DNA of 64,000 nucleotides from Phaeobacter gallaeciensis DSM 26640. GTDB lineage: Bacteria; Pseudomonadota; Alphaproteobacteria; Rhodobacterales; Rhodobacteraceae. The translations under genes and the position numbers were made by a program. Positions within the stretch are counted from its first letter, which is position 1; each line of letters opens with the position of its first letter. The stretch lies in contig NC_023137.1 in the NCBI RefSeq assembly GCF_000511385.1, positions 1,495,001 to 1,559,000 of the forward strand, given 5' to 3'. The notes beneath the pieces are model-generated. The model searched no databases. It saw only the letters and a list, made by a program, of their open reading frames with translations, and was not told the DNA's origin. Below, piece after piece: positions 6,981 through 17,303 of this stretch.

Positions 6981-9900
6981 TTATTCAGCGGCGCGAAGTG
7001 GTGTTGACGGCGGGGTTTCGCGGTCGCGTTCGGGTGTCTTGGCCTGCGGGCTGTCCGGGCTCGGCTCTGCCTCCCACAGGATTTCCGTCGTGGGCAGGGT
7101 GCGGGCCTTGGTGGCCAGTCGCATATCGCGGGCAATCCGGCTGGACCGGCCACGGGTGATCCGGGCGAGCAGGCGTCCAAGCGCGCCAACGTAGATCCAG
7201 AGCCACACCCGGATCGCCAGCAGCGAAGGCGTGACCAGCAGCGTCAGGATCGTTGCGATGCCAAGACCGAAGACCACCGCCGTTGCCAGCTGTTTCCACC
7301 ACAGCGAGGTCGGGCTGTCGATCGAATAGCCGCCATTGATGAAGTCGAGGCTGAGCCCGAACATCATCGGTGCCAAACCGGCCATCGTGGTAATGGTGGT
7401 CAGGAGAACCGGTCGAATGCGCGCCTCGGTGGTGCGAATGATCGCCTCAATCCGCGGCATCTTCTGGGCGTATTCCTGATAGGTATCGATCAGAACGATA
7501 TTGTTGTTCACCACGATGCCCGCCAGCGCGACGATACCGGTGCCGGTCATGATGATCGAGAACGGCTGCTGCATTACCATCATGCCGATCAGCACGCCGG
7601 TGGTGGAGAGCACCACTGCAAGAAGCACCAGCACCGAGTTATAGAAACTGTTGAACTGCGCCAGCAGGATCACGAACATCAGCGCCAAGGCACCGGCGAA
7701 GGCTTTCATCAGGAAGGCACCGGATTCGGCCTGTTCTTCCTGATCACCGGTCCATTCCCAGGTGATGTCCTTGGGCAGCGGGTCGGTGTCCAGCCATTCT
7801 GTCAGGGCGGCGATACGTTCATTGGCATTGAGGGCCACAACGCGGGCGTCATCGTCCAGCGCGGTCTGAACCGCCTCAAGACTGTCAGCGCTGGCGAGGC
7901 TGCGCAGCTTCAGCGGTGCGCCGCTTGGTCCGGTCAGGTCGCTGGCGCTGGTGTCGGTGCCCTCGGCGAGGGATTTGACGTAGGCCAGCGTTTCCTCTGC
8001 ACCGTTGTCCCCGCCGGTGATGACCACCTTGGAAAGGCCGGGTTCGATATCCGCCTTCACGTCGTAGTAACGCTGCTGCTGGACACGGTTGATCTGTTCC
8101 AGTTTCGGCACTGGCTGGCGGGAGATGAAGTTCGACAGCGGCACCAGGCCATCTTCGGTGCGCAGTTTCATCACATCCAGCGTAGAGAGCACGCGGTCCT
8201 CTTCCGGCAGGCGGACGCGGATTTCGATTTCCTCATCCGAGCTGTCGACGCGCATGGTATCCAGAAGGATCCCGCGGGTGACCAGCTGCACCATAGCGCC
8301 AACGGTGGCGACATCGGCGCCGTAGCGGCCGGCCTTTTCAACGTCGACGTCGATCTGCCAGTCAATGCCGGGGAGGGGCAGACTGTCTTCGATCAGGTCC
8401 AGACCGGGGGTTTCGTCAAACCGGGCGCGAGCAGCCTGCGTAGCGGCAGTCAGCGTGTCCCAGCTGTCGCCTTTCAGGCGCAGATGGATCGGCTTGCCAG
8501 AGGCAGGTCCCTGCGCCAGTGCGCGGATCTCAGCTTCGAAACCGGGCAGTTTTGCCAGCTCGGTATTGATCTCCTCAATCACGGTGTCGCCGTCGAAATC
8601 GGTCGCTGTGACCTCGTGGGTGAACCAGCCGTTGAACCAGGTTTCAGTCTGGGTCGGGCGATCCTCCCAGGGGATGATCTCGAACTGCACCTGACCCACG
8701 GTGTCGGGCGGTGTCTGCGCGCCGGAGGCATCGGTGTTGAGCCCGCCTTCACCTGCAAAGGAGAAGACATTGACCACCGCCGGATGCGACAGGATGACCT
8801 GTTCGGTCTGGCGCACCATCTCATCCTCTTCCATCAGCGAGGTATTGCCACGTGCCCGGACATAGGCGGTGGCCTGTTCCGGTTCGGATTCGACAAAGAA
8901 CTCAACGCCGTAGTTGTTGGTCGAGAACAGTGTGAAAACGGTCATGATGGAGAAGGCAACAGCCCCGATTGCGACGAGGGGCATTACCGGATTGCCAACG
9001 ATGAACTTAATGAAATGGCCAAAGGGCGTGTGTTTGTAACCGGCGTTGACCGATTTTTCCGACCTTTGCAGGCTGGTAGCGCCCAGCGTGACAGAGGCGC
9101 CGAAGGAGGCCAGAACAAAGACCAACGCGCCAAAGATCAGCGCGGCCACATCCGGCACATCCGCAGGCAGCAGGTAGCTGCCATTCAGCATCTGCATCGC
9201 GCCTGCAAACATGCCCCAGAGCATCACGGGCACCAGAGCCGCCCGCAGCCACCAGGGGGCAACGGCACGCAGCCCATCGGAGAGGTTTTCAAACAGGCGG
9301 CTCATCCGGCCGGTGACACCGCCCATGACCGGCAGGTAGATCAGTGCCACCACCAGAGACGCCGACAGAACAAAGATCAGGGTGACCGGCAGCATGCCCA
9401 TGAATTCACCGGGAACGCCGGGCCAGAACAGCATCGGCAGGAAGGCGCAGAGCGTGGTCGCGGTGGAGGAGACCACCGGCCAGAACATGCGCTGCGCCGC
9501 CTCGACATAGGCGTGCATCGGGCCGGTGCCTTCCTTGATGCGTTTGTCCGCGTATTCAACCACCACGATGGCGCCATCCACCAGCATGCCCACCGCAAGG
9601 ATCAGACCAAACATCACGATGTTGGAGATGCTGATCCCCATCACAGCCAGCAGCGCAAAGCACAGCAGGAAGGAGGTCGGGATCGCAAAGCCGACCAGCA
9701 GGGCCGCCCGGCTGCCAAGCGCTGACAGCACCACAATCATCACCAGTGCGACGGCGGTCAGAACCGAGCCTTCCAGCTGGCCGACCATGGAGGCCACGAC
9801 GCGGCTTTGATCGTTTGAGGTGCCGACGGAGACGGCTGCTGTCAATTCCGGCGGCCATTTGGTCTTGGCTTCAGCTAGCGTTTCCTTCACCAGATCAACG

Positions 9901-10781
9901 GTGTCGATCAGGTTGTAGCCTTTCCGCTTCACCACCTGCAGGGCAACGGTGTCCTCACCGTTGAACCGGGCGGTGCCGCGACGGTCCTCGAAGGTGAAAT
10001 TGATGGTGGCGAGTTCTCCCAGGGTGACCACGCGGTCGCCATTGGTCTTGATCGGCAGCTCATAGATATCGCGCACGTCGTCAAAGGAGGAGGGGATCTT
10101 CACCGAGAAGGTGCCCTGATTGCTCTCGACTTCGCCCGCGGCGATCAGCTGGTTGTTGTTCTGCACAACGGTGATCAGCTCAAGCGCCGTGACGTTATAG
10201 GCTTCCAGCCGCAGGGGATCGATCAGCACCTCGACCATCTCGTCGCGATTACCGGCGATCCCGGCCTCAAGCACCGGTTCGAGCGCTTCAAGGTCGTCCT
10301 GCAGGTCCTTGGCGATCCGAGCCATTGTCCGTTCCGGCACGGCGCCGGTCAGGTTGACAATGACGATGGGGAATTCGGAGAAGTTGATCTCGTTGATCGA
10401 ATATTTCTCAGCGCCTTCGGGGAAATCCGCCTCAGCGGCATCCATCGCATCGCGGACGTCTGCCATGATGGCGGTCTTGTCCCAGCCGAAATCAAACTCC
10501 AGCGCCACACCGCCATAGCCTTCGGCAGCGGTGGAGGACATTTTATCGAGCCCGTCCAGATCCGCCAGCTCAGTCTCCATCACCTTGACCAGCAACGTTT
10601 CGGCATCCTCGGCAGAGATGCCGGGGAAGGGGACGGAGATGAACAGAGCCGGAATTTCGATGTCCGGTTCGCCCTCTTTCGGGAGGCTGGCATAGGCAAA
10701 GCCGCCGACCAGTAGCGAGATGGCAATGAATGCCAGGATCATACGGGCCCGTTCTGCGGCCCAGCTGACGATACCGGTCAT
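6981..10781 (-). CDS. RND-family efflux permease, enlarged
   Basis: Inner-membrane proton-driven efflux pump of the HAE/RND class (AcrB-like), 1266 residues compared with about 1030-1050 usual. Residues 10-30 are the first membrane helix; the two large periplasmic loops and twelve core helices are recognisable, as is the central helix group with GMLVDGAIVVVEYADKRI (TM4 region, with the buried aspartate). Between TM6 and TM7 (residues about 500-595) there is an extra stretch with two further hydrophobic segments, and the second periplasmic domain is longer than usual. It overlaps its adaptor gene by four bases (ATGA), so the two are one operon. Substrate unknown. Confidence 0.92.
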   Translation of the reverse strand: MTGIVSWAAERARMILAFIAISLLVGGFAYASLPKEGEPDIEIPALFISVPFPGISAEDAETLLVKVMETELADLDGLDKMSSTAAEGYGGVALEFDFGWDKTAIMADVRDAMDAAEADFPEGAEKYSINEINFSEFPIVIVNLTGAVPERTMARIAKDLQDDLEALEPVLEAGIAGNRDEMVEVLIDPLRLEAYNVTALELITVVQNNNQLIAAGEVESNQGTFSVKIPSSFDDVRDIYELPIKTNGDRVVTLGELATINFTFEDRRGTARFNGEDTVALQVVKRKGYNLIDTVDLVKETLAEAKTKWPPELTAAVSVGTSNDQSRVVASMVGQLEGSVLTAVALVMIVVLSALGSRAALLVGFAIPTSFLLCFALLAVMGISISNIVMFGLILAVGMLVDGAIVVVEYADKRIKEGTGPMHAYVEAAQRMFWPVVSSTATTLCAFLPMLFWPGVPGEFMGMLPVTLIFVLSASLVVALIYLPVMGGVTGRMSRLFENLSDGLRAVAPWWLRAALVPVMLWGMFAGAMQMLNGSYLLPADVPDVAALIFGALVFVLASFGASVTLGATSLQRSEKSVNAGYKHTPFGHFIKFIVGNPVMPLVAIGAVAFSIMTVFTLFSTNNYGVEFFVESEPEQATAYVRARGNTSLMEEDEMVRQTEQVILSHPAVVNVFSFAGEGGLNTDASGAQTPPDTVGQVQFEIIPWEDRPTQTETWFNGWFTHEVTATDFDGDTVIEEINTELAKLPGFEAEIRALAQGPASGKPIHLRLKGDSWDTLTAATQAARARFDETPGLDLIEDSLPLPGIDWQIDVDVEKAGRYGADVATVGAMVQLVTRGILLDTMRVDSSDEEIEIRVRLPEEDRVLSTLDVMKLRTEDGLVPLSNFISRQPVPKLEQINRVQQQRYYDVKADIEPGLSKVVITGGDNGAEETLAYVKSLAEGTDTSASDLTGPSGAPLKLRSLASADSLEAVQTALDDDARVVALNANERIAALTEWLDTDPLPKDITWEWTGDQEEQAESGAFLMKAFAGALALMFVILLAQFNSFYNSVLVLLAVVLSTTGVLIGMMVMQQPFSIIMTGTGIVALAGIVVNNNIVLIDTYQEYAQKMPRIEAIIRTTEARIRPVLLTTITTMAGLAPMMFGLSLDFINGGYSIDSPTSLWWKQLATAVVFGLGIATILTLLVTPSLLAIRVWLWIYVGALGRLLARITRGRSSRIARDMRLATKARTLPTTEILWEAEPSPDSPQAKTPERDRETPPSTPLRAAE

Positions 10782-12070
10782 TGGGATACCTCTTTATAGG
10801 TGGGCGCGACAGAGACGCCCGCAACAACAAAATCTTGTCCCACAACAATCACGTCGGCCTTCTCCGGCAAGCCGCCCACCCAAACGCCGCTGGCTTCGTC
10901 GCGCAGCAGCTGGATCGGGTAGAACCCGACGGTCATGTCATCTTTTACCACACGCACGCCCAATTGGCCGTCATTATTCAGGGTCAGCGCCGACTGAGGA
11001 AGGTAGTGCGCCTTGGCGCCCTCGGCTGAGATTACGATATCGGCGGTCTGGCCGTCGCGGATCGCAAGATCAGGGTTGGGCACGGTGATTTCCACCTCGA
11101 AGGTGCGGGTGGTCGGGTCGGCGGAGCGGCTGATAAAGGTCACTTTGCCCTCAACATTTCGGCCATTGGCCAGTTCTGCCCGCGCGCCCGCGCCGATGGT
11201 GACGCGGTTCACCTCGGTTTCGGGCACATAGCCGACCAGCTTGATGGTCTCCAACTGGATCACGGTGGCGCAAAGGCTGCCGGGCTGCATCAGGCTGCCC
11301 AGCTCGGCGGTGTCGCTTTCCAGCAGCCCGTCGAAGGGGGCCAGAATGTCCAGACGCGCCAGCTCCTTCTCGGCGGCGGCAACCTGGGCAGAGGCGGCCT
11401 CAATCCCCGCGCTGGTGGTTTCCAGACCGGTTTCAGCAGTGGCCACGCCAGCCACGGCGGAGCGTTCCGCCGCCTGCGAGGAGGCAAGACGGGTTTCAGA
11501 GGCAAAGCCGCCCTCGGAGAGTTTAGCGGCTGCTGTCAGATTGATCTGCGCTTCCTTGAGGCGGGCGCGGGCCTCGTCCAGACGGGCCTGCGCTTCGGGG
11601 ACACGGATTTTCGCCTCGCTCAGCCGGGCCCTAGCTTCCAACAGGGTGGAGGGGCGCGTGCCGGGATCCAGCTTGCACAGAAGATCGCCTGCCTTCACCT
11701 GCGCGCCCTTGCGCAGCGGTTCGGACAACACGGTGGAGGTGGTTTCGGAGCGGACTTCGACTTGGCGAATAGCTTGAGTCTGCCCGCGCAGGACAACCGC
11801 GCTGTCGATGCCGCGGGCGGTGCTGCGCAGGGCAACTACGCCGACGCCTGAATTGCCGGTCTTGTCAGCGCTGGTGGCCCGCGCGGCCGCAGTCTCTGCT
11901 GCCGTGGCCGTTGTTTTGGGGGCGTCGGACGGGGCGGAGGCATCGGCGGAGGCGGTCTCATCGCTGATCTGCTCGCCACGGGCAAAGGCCAAAAGCGCAT
12001 CCCGCTCAATCACGGCATAATACAGGCCTGCTGTCACTACAGCAGCAGTCATCAGTGGAATTACACGCAT
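10778..12070 (-). CDS. RND efflux periplasmic adaptor subunit (membrane fusion protein)
   Basis: A 430-residue adaptor linking the RND permease to an outer-membrane channel. It has an N-terminal membrane anchor (about 4-20), an Ala/Thr-rich spacer (about 35-75), a lipoyl half-motif (VLSEPLRKGAQVKAGDLLCKL), a long Ala/Glu/Arg coiled-coil hairpin (about 140-235), the second lipoyl half (ILAPFDGLLES) and a beta-barrel end (GRNVEGKVTFISRSADPTTRTFEVE). The ATG at 12070 is preceded by AAGG; an upstream frame extension of 19 codons has no support. First gene of the operon, with a palindrome 59-77 bases upstream. Confidence 0.92.
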   Translation of the reverse strand: MRVIPLMTAAVVTAGLYYAVIERDALLAFARGEQISDETASADASAPSDAPKTTATAAETAAARATSADKTGNSGVGVVALRSTARGIDSAVVLRGQTQAIRQVEVRSETTSTVLSEPLRKGAQVKAGDLLCKLDPGTRPSTLLEARARLSEAKIRVPEAQARLDEARARLKEAQINLTAAAKLSEGGFASETRLASSQAAERSAVAGVATAETGLETTSAGIEAASAQVAAAEKELARLDILAPFDGLLESDTAELGSLMQPGSLCATVIQLETIKLVGYVPETEVNRVTIGAGARAELANGRNVEGKVTFISRSADPTTRTFEVEITVPNPDLAIRDGQTADIVISAEGAKAHYLPQSALTLNNDGQLGVRVVKDDMTVGFYPIQLLRDEASGVWVGGLPEKADVIVVGQDFVVAGVSVAPTYKEVSQ

Positions 12071-12128
12071 CTTGGGCCTTCCTAATACATATTCATCCCA
12101 TTCGGGACATATAGAGCCACTCAACAAT

Positions 12129-12147
12129 CATACCATTAATGGGTATG
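12129..12147. promoter_or_regulatory. Palindromic candidate operator before the RND operon
   Basis: CCATTAATGG (12133-12142) is a perfect ten-base palindrome flanked by CATA and GTATG, giving nearly symmetric CATACC...GGTATG arms. It sits 59 bases upstream of the adaptor start codon, a usual place for a TetR- or MarR-type operator; no regulator gene adjoins it. Confidence 0.4.
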
Positions 12148-12367
12148 TTCGGGCGAACTGGCGCTAAGTGATATGCGCGATATAAGTATTGTCCATACTA
12201 AACTCTGTAGTTCAGTTCACATTTTTTGCCTTTTTGGAGCAGTTTGTGCCCACGCCGGGGTATCACGGCCACTTGGCTTGGCATCGGTTGCACTGTAAGA
12301 GAAGCAGAACACAGGAAACTTTCCGGCGGCTGCGGGGGCGGTTGTCGGATCTGCCAGGGACATTTTC

Positions 12368-13039
12368 ATGAGCGACACCGACAGCTTTATCGATGAGGTG
12401 ACAGAAGAGGTCCGCCGCGATCGCCTGTTCAAGATGCTCAAACGTTATGGCTGGATCGGCGGCGTTGCGGTGGTGCTGATCGTGGGTGGGGCGGCGTTGC
12501 GTGAATATAATCGCGCCCAGACCGAAGCTGCATCGCAGGCGCTTGGCGATCAGATGATTGCCGCGCTGGACAGTGATGACAGTGCCGCACGGGCGACGGC
12601 GCTGGATGCAATCAGCGCTGAGACTGCCGGTGGCGATACCGTTCTGAAGTTGTTGCAGGCGGGTGCCTTGGCCGATGCCGGAGACCGTGCGGCGGCTGTT
12701 GAGCGCCTGAATGCAGTTGCGCGCAATGGTGAGATGCCACTGATTTATCGTCACATCGCGACCTTCAAGGCGCTTGGTCTGCAACAGGAGAGCCTGCCAG
12801 CCGCAGATCGCCGGATCCAGTTCGAGGCGCTGGCCCAACCCGGCGCGCCGCTGGCGCTGCTGGCACAGGAACAGCTTGCGCTGATTGATATCGAAGAGAA
12901 CAACACTGACGCTGCCATTTCGCGGTTGCAGGAGATTATTGCCTCCGCCGGTGTCACCTCGGACTTGAAAGACCGTGCTTCGCAAGTGATTGTGGCGCTT
13001 GGGGGAGCGCTGGAGCCGGTGGCGGCGACAGAAGGCTAA
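12368..13039 (+). CDS. YfgM-like tetratricopeptide membrane protein
   Basis: A 223-residue protein with a soluble N terminus (about 1-25), one membrane helix (about 28-45, YGWIGGVAVVLIVGGAAL) and a periplasmic Ala-rich helical repeat region, the layout of YfgM/DUF2133 proteins. E. coli YfgM associates with the Sec translocon chaperone PpiD and with envelope stress control; the same role here is inferred. It is followed by a BamB-like gene and der, exactly the E. coli yfgM-bamB-der order, which supports the call. Start at 12368 follows AGGGACATTTTC. Confidence 0.85.
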   Translation: MSDTDSFIDEVTEEVRRDRLFKMLKRYGWIGGVAVVLIVGGAALREYNRAQTEAASQALGDQMIAALDSDDSAARATALDAISAETAGGDTVLKLLQAGALADAGDRAAAVERLNAVARNGEMPLIYRHIATFKALGLQQESLPAADRRIQFEALAQPGAPLALLAQEQLALIDIEENNTDAAISRLQEIIASAGVTSDLKDRASQVIVALGGALEPVAATEG

Positions 13040-13104
13040 GATCAATTCGGCGCCGATGGGCGCTAAGACAACGTGCAGTAAAAGTGCAGTAATGGGGCAG
13101 GGCA

Positions 13105-14427
13105 ATGACGGCAGTAACAAGCTTTTGGGGCGCGAGGGGCATTCTGACTGGGAGCGCATTGGCGTTGATCCTGTCCGCCTGCGCCGAGCCTGAGGTCATC
13201 CTGCGCGGTGAGCGTCTGGATCTGCGCGATGACAGCGTCACCGTGGTCAGCAATGAATCCCGCGCCATTGCGCTGCCTGCAACGCGCAACAACGCGAGCT
13301 GGCCACAGGGGCCGGGCATTGAAGGGCTGCGCCCCGCCCATCCGGCGCTGGCCGCTGCGCCGCGCGCAATCTGGTCCACCTCTATCGGCGACGGTGACAG
13401 CCGCCGCCAGCGCATCACTGCCACACCCGTAGTGGGCGATGGCCGCATCTACACGCTGGACAGCGGTGCCAAAGTCTCCGCCGTCAGCCCAGCAGGGGCG
13501 CTGCAGTGGCAAAGCGAGTTGCTGCCTGCGTCTGACAGTTCAGGGCAGGCCACCGGTGGCGGTTTGGCCTATGATGGTGGCGTGCTTTATGTCTCATCGG
13601 GCTATGGCGTGCTGACCGCGCTGGATGCGGCCAGCGGCGCTACGATCTGGCGGCAAGAACTGGAGGCCACCGGCTCTGGTCAGCCAACGGTGCGCGACGG
13701 TCTGGTCTATCTGGTGGCCGGGGATGATACCGGCTGGGCGGTGCATGCCAAGGATGGCCGTATTGCCTGGCAGGTTCAGGCCACTCCCAGCCCCTCGAAC
13801 ATTCTGGGCGCACCAGCGCCTGCGGTCACCTCTGATCTGGCGATCTTCGCCTTTGGCTCGGGTGATCTGACCGCGACCTTCCGCAAGGGCGGTCTGCGGC
13901 GCTGGAACGCCTCCGTGGCGGGTAAGCGGATCGGGCGGACAATTTCCCGCATCAGCGATGTCACCGGCGCGCCTGTTGTGTCCGGCAACCGGATGTATGT
14001 GGGCAACCAGTCCGGGCGAACAGCGGCCTTCGACCTTGGCAGCGGTGACCGGCTGTGGACCGCGCCCCATGGGGCAGTGGATCCGGTCTGGGCGATTGCG
14101 GGCAATGTGTTCCTGATCAGCGACCTTGGCCAGCTGGTGCGGCTGGATGCGGACAGTGGCGCGGGGGTCTGGGCGACGGATCTGCCCGGATACCTCAAGG
14201 ATAAACCCCGTAAACGCGGCGCAGTGGTGGCCCATCACGGGCCGGTTATGGCCGGTGGTCAGGTGGTTGTGGCCTCAAATGACGGGTTCCTGCGCTTCTT
14301 CAGCCCCGAAAGCGGCGCACTGCTGCGCAGCGTGGCGGTGCCGGGCGGTGCCAGCACAGCGCCTGTTGTGGTGAATGGCACGCTTTATGTTGTGTCCACC
14401 AAGGGTGAATTGCACGCTTTCCGATAG
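13105..14427 (+). CDS. bamB: Outer-membrane assembly lipoprotein BamB-like beta-propeller
   Basis: A 440-residue lipoprotein. Residues 1-25 form a signal peptide ending in a lipobox LSAC with the lipidated Cys at 26. The rest is a PQQ-type eight-bladed propeller with recurring Gly-x-x-hydrophobic-Tyr/Ala-x-Asp blades (such as GRIYTLDSGAKVSAV, GVLTALDAASGATIW, GRTAAFDLGSGDRLW and GQLVRLDADSGAGVW). BamB is the propeller lipoprotein of the BAM complex that inserts outer-membrane proteins. Assignment rests on lipobox plus propeller and on position between a YfgM-like gene and der. Confidence 0.87.
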   Translation: MTAVTSFWGARGILTGSALALILSACAEPEVILRGERLDLRDDSVTVVSNESRAIALPATRNNASWPQGPGIEGLRPAHPALAAAPRAIWSTSIGDGDSRRQRITATPVVGDGRIYTLDSGAKVSAVSPAGALQWQSELLPASDSSGQATGGGLAYDGGVLYVSSGYGVLTALDAASGATIWRQELEATGSGQPTVRDGLVYLVAGDDTGWAVHAKDGRIAWQVQATPSPSNILGAPAPAVTSDLAIFAFGSGDLTATFRKGGLRRWNASVAGKRIGRTISRISDVTGAPVVSGNRMYVGNQSGRTAAFDLGSGDRLWTAPHGAVDPVWAIAGNVFLISDLGQLVRLDADSGAGVWATDLPGYLKDKPRKRGAVVAHHGPVMAGGQVVVASNDGFLRFFSPESGALLRSVAVPGGASTAPVVVNGTLYVVSTKGELHAFR

Positions 14428-14526
14428 CGTTTTGATGCGGTAGGAGAGATTTACGCAGCGATGTGCTCTGGCAGGGCGCGCGCAGATGCGCTATGGGGCG
14501 CGTCTGAATCGCAGAAAGTTGGTCTG

Positions 14527-15987
14527 ATGTCTTTTACCCTCGCTATTGTGGGCCGCCCGAATGTGGGCAAATCCACATTGTTCAATCGTCTCGTCGGCAA
14601 GCGGCTGGCGCTGGTGGATGACCAGCCCGGCGTCACGCGCGATCTGCGCGAGGGCGAGGCGCGACTGGGCGATCTGCGCTTTACCGTGGTGGATACCGCC
14701 GGTCTGGAAGATGCCACCGACAACTCGCTTGAGGGGCGGATGCGCCGCCTGACCGAGCGGGCTGTTGATATGGCCGATATCTGCCTGTTCATGGTGGATG
14801 CCCGCGTTGGCGTGACCCCGGTGGATCAGATGTTTGCAGAGATCCTGCGCAAGAAATCCGCCCATGTGATTCTGGCCGCCAACAAGGCGGAGGGCAATGC
14901 CGCCGATGCCGGCGTTCTGGATGCCTGGGGCTTGGGTCTGGGTGAGCCGATCCGCCTGTCTGGCGAGCATGGCGAAGGTCTGAATGACCTTTATTCGCAG
15001 CTGATGCCGCTGGCGGATGAGTTTGAAAAACGCGCGGAAGATGACAGCCCCGAGATTGACGTCATTCTGGATGAAGACGCCGACGAAGAAGATCTGTTGG
15101 TGCCGATGCCGACCCGCAACAAACCGTTGCAAGTGGCTGTTGTGGGCCGTCCGAACGCGGGCAAATCCACCCTGATCAATAAGATCCTGGGCGAGGATCG
15201 CCTGCTGACCGGGCCTGAGGCGGGGATCACCCGCGATGCGATTTCGCTTCAGATCGACTGGCAAGATGTGCCGATGCGCATCTTTGATACTGCGGGTATG
15301 CGCAAGAAGGCCAAGGTGCAGGAGAAGCTGGAGAAGCTTTCGGTTTCTGACGGTCTGCGCGCGGTGAAATTTGCCGAGGTCGTGGTGGTCCTGCTGGATG
15401 CTGCGATCCCGTTTGAGCAGCAGGATCTGCGCATTGCCGATCTGGCCGAGCGGGAAGGCCGCGCGGTGGTGGTCGCGGTCAACAAATGGGATATTGAGGA
15501 TGAGAAGCAGGAAAAACTGCGCAACCTCAAGGAAGCCTTTGACCGGTTGCTGCCGCAGCTGCGCGGCGCGCCGCTGATCACGGTTTCGGCAAAGACCGGC
15601 AAGGGGCTGGACCGTTTGCACGCAGCGATCATGCGCGCCTATGACGTCTGGAACCGCCGGGTGCCAACCGCGGCGCTGAACCGCTGGCTGACGGGAATGC
15701 TGGAACAGCACCCGCCGCCCGCCCCACAGGGCAAGCGCATCAAGCTGCGCTACATGACCCAGGCCAAGACCCGCCCGCCGGGCTTTGTGGTGATGTGTTC
15801 ACATCCCGACAAGATGCCTGAGAGTTACAATCGCTATCTGGTCAACGGGTTGCGGCAGGATTTTGATATGCCTGGCACGCCGATCCGTCTGACGCTGCGC
15901 TCGCAGTCGGACAAGAACCCCTACAAGGGCAAGAAAAAGGCGCCGCCGTCGAAGCTGCGCAAACATCTGGATGGCCGCCGCAACTAA
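14527..15987 (+). CDS. der: Ribosome biogenesis GTPase Der (EngA)
   Basis: A 486-residue tandem GTPase needed for 50S subunit maturation. G1 motifs are GRPNVGKST (about residues 8-16) and GRPNAGKST (about 209-217); G3 motifs DTAGLE and DTAGMR; second G4 NKWD. The first G4 is NKAE rather than NKxD, a variant I believe common in this group. The C-terminal KH-like domain (about 380-480) ends in a Lys-rich tail. The frame is open from 14461, but the ATG at 14527 matches the family start. Last gene of the yfgM-bamB-der unit. Confidence 0.95.
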   Translation: MSFTLAIVGRPNVGKSTLFNRLVGKRLALVDDQPGVTRDLREGEARLGDLRFTVVDTAGLEDATDNSLEGRMRRLTERAVDMADICLFMVDARVGVTPVDQMFAEILRKKSAHVILAANKAEGNAADAGVLDAWGLGLGEPIRLSGEHGEGLNDLYSQLMPLADEFEKRAEDDSPEIDVILDEDADEEDLLVPMPTRNKPLQVAVVGRPNAGKSTLINKILGEDRLLTGPEAGITRDAISLQIDWQDVPMRIFDTAGMRKKAKVQEKLEKLSVSDGLRAVKFAEVVVVLLDAAIPFEQQDLRIADLAEREGRAVVVAVNKWDIEDEKQEKLRNLKEAFDRLLPQLRGAPLITVSAKTGKGLDRLHAAIMRAYDVWNRRVPTAALNRWLTGMLEQHPPPAPQGKRIKLRYMTQAKTRPPGFVVMCSHPDKMPESYNRYLVNGLRQDFDMPGTPIRLTLRSQSDKNPYKGKKKAPPSKLRKHLDGRRN

Positions 15988-16018
15988 GCGCGCAGCGGCC
16001 CCCCCCTACAGCGACAAG

Positions 16019-16051
16019 AGGCAGCTTTCCATTTCGAAGGCTGCCTTTTTT
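16019..16051 (+). terminator. Terminator after der
   Basis: AGGCAGC (16019-16025) pairs with GCTGCCT around an imperfect inner stem (TTTC...GAAG) and is followed by a T-run. Confidence 0.8.
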
Positions 16052-16289
16052 CATGGCAAGCGCGGGTTTGCGCTTGCGCTGGCGATGTAGAATTTGACCC
16101 CAAGCCATTGGCCTTGCTAGGCTTCACTGTAATTTATTGAAATACCGGCGGGCTGTTGCCAAGTTTGTAGGGCGCAGAGCGGCCATGACCGGGGTATTAA
16201 CCGTGGCGTCGGTGTGCTGCGCGCTTGGTGGCAGATCACCATTGGGTCGCGTCATCGTGGCGTCACACTGCGTCTCTAGGGAACATCCC

Positions 16290-17303
16290 ATGGATTTGAG
16301 AGCATATACGCGGACATATTGTGACAAGGACAACCGGCTGGCTGCACTCAGCTATTTCGGCACATTTGCAGTCTACTTTTTGTCGCTGACGGTTGCGATC
16401 CGCTACGCAGAAACCTGGTATCTGATGCTGCCTGCAGGGGTGGTTTTTGCCTTTGCAGCGGTGCGGCTTTACGTGCTGCAACATGACACCGGGCATCATT
16501 CGCTGTTTGAAACCCGGCAGCAGAACGAGATTGCCGGTCATGTGCTGTCGCCGTTCACCTTTGCCCCGTTTGAGGTGATGAAACAGAACCACAATGAGCA
16601 TCACGCCTATGTCGGCAACTTGGAGCACCGCGAATCCGGTGAGATCCACACCATGACGCTGCGCGAATGGCAGGCGGCGGGCTGGGCGCAGCGAGTGGCC
16701 TATCGGCTCTATCGCAATCCGCTTGTGCTGGTGCCACTGGGGGCGGCGTTTACCTATTTTATCCGCTACCGTTGGCCAAAGAACACGCTGCGCTTTGGGG
16801 TGTTGGGGGTGATCCTGCATAATGCGGTGATCGTGCTGTTGCTTGCGCTGCTCTATGCCGTTGCGGGGGCAACAGGCGTGCTGGTCTGGCTGGGGTTTTC
16901 CTTTCTTGGCGGTATGATCGGTGTCTTTCTGGTCTATCTTCAGCATAACTTCGAGGACACTTATTGGGACCGCCGACCTGACCTCAATCCGCAGGTCGCG
17001 GCCCTTCAGGGATCCTCCTGTCTCGATTTTGGCTGGTTTTTTGACTTTGCAGTCGCCAATATCACGCTCCATGATATCCATCATTTCAACGCCCGCATTC
17101 CCAGCTACCGGCTGCGTCGCTGCCATCACAACCTGCCGCCGGAGATCGCACCACGCCGGATCAAGTTTGCTGAGGCGATCCGCGCTATGGGGCTAAAGCT
17201 CTGGGACGAAGATCAACAGCGGCTGGTTCCGTTTCCGCCCGGGAATGTGCCGGGGGCACTGACCACGGCCACAGGACAAACCAACACGCAGGAGCCTTCA
17301 TGA
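16290..17303 (+). CDS. Membrane fatty acid desaturase
   Basis: A 337-residue integral membrane di-iron desaturase. The three histidine boxes are HDTGHH (65-70), HNEHH (101-105) and HDIHH (261-265); four hydrophobic membrane segments separate them. It resembles the delta-12/acyl-lipid (DesA/omega-6) branch, which introduces double bonds into membrane acyl chains, but regiospecificity cannot be read from sequence. The open frame begins at 16137; the ATG at 16290 fits the family and lacks the unlikely basic extension. The stop codon overlaps the next gene by four bases (ATGA). Confidence 0.9.
   Translation: MDLRAYTRTYCDKDNRLAALSYFGTFAVYFLSLTVAIRYAETWYLMLPAGVVFAFAAVRLYVLQHDTGHHSLFETRQQNEIAGHVLSPFTFAPFEVMKQNHNEHHAYVGNLEHRESGEIHTMTLREWQAAGWAQRVAYRLYRNPLVLVPLGAAFTYFIRYRWPKNTLRFGVLGVILHNAVIVLLLALLYAVAGATGVLVWLGFSFLGGMIGVFLVYLQHNFEDTYWDRRPDLNPQVAALQGSSCLDFGWFFDFAVANITLHDIHHFNARIPSYRLRRCHHNLPPEIAPRRIKFAEAIRAMGLKLWDEDQQRLVPFPPGNVPGALTTATGQTNTQEPS

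Noticed and set aside
8484..9725. 413-codon frame opposite the RND permease
   Set aside because: Shadow with His/Gly/Gln-rich translation and no domain; the permease is certain.
14527..15987. NKAE instead of NKxD in the first G domain of Der
   Set aside because: I believe this variant is common in related Der proteins; not evidence of inactivation.
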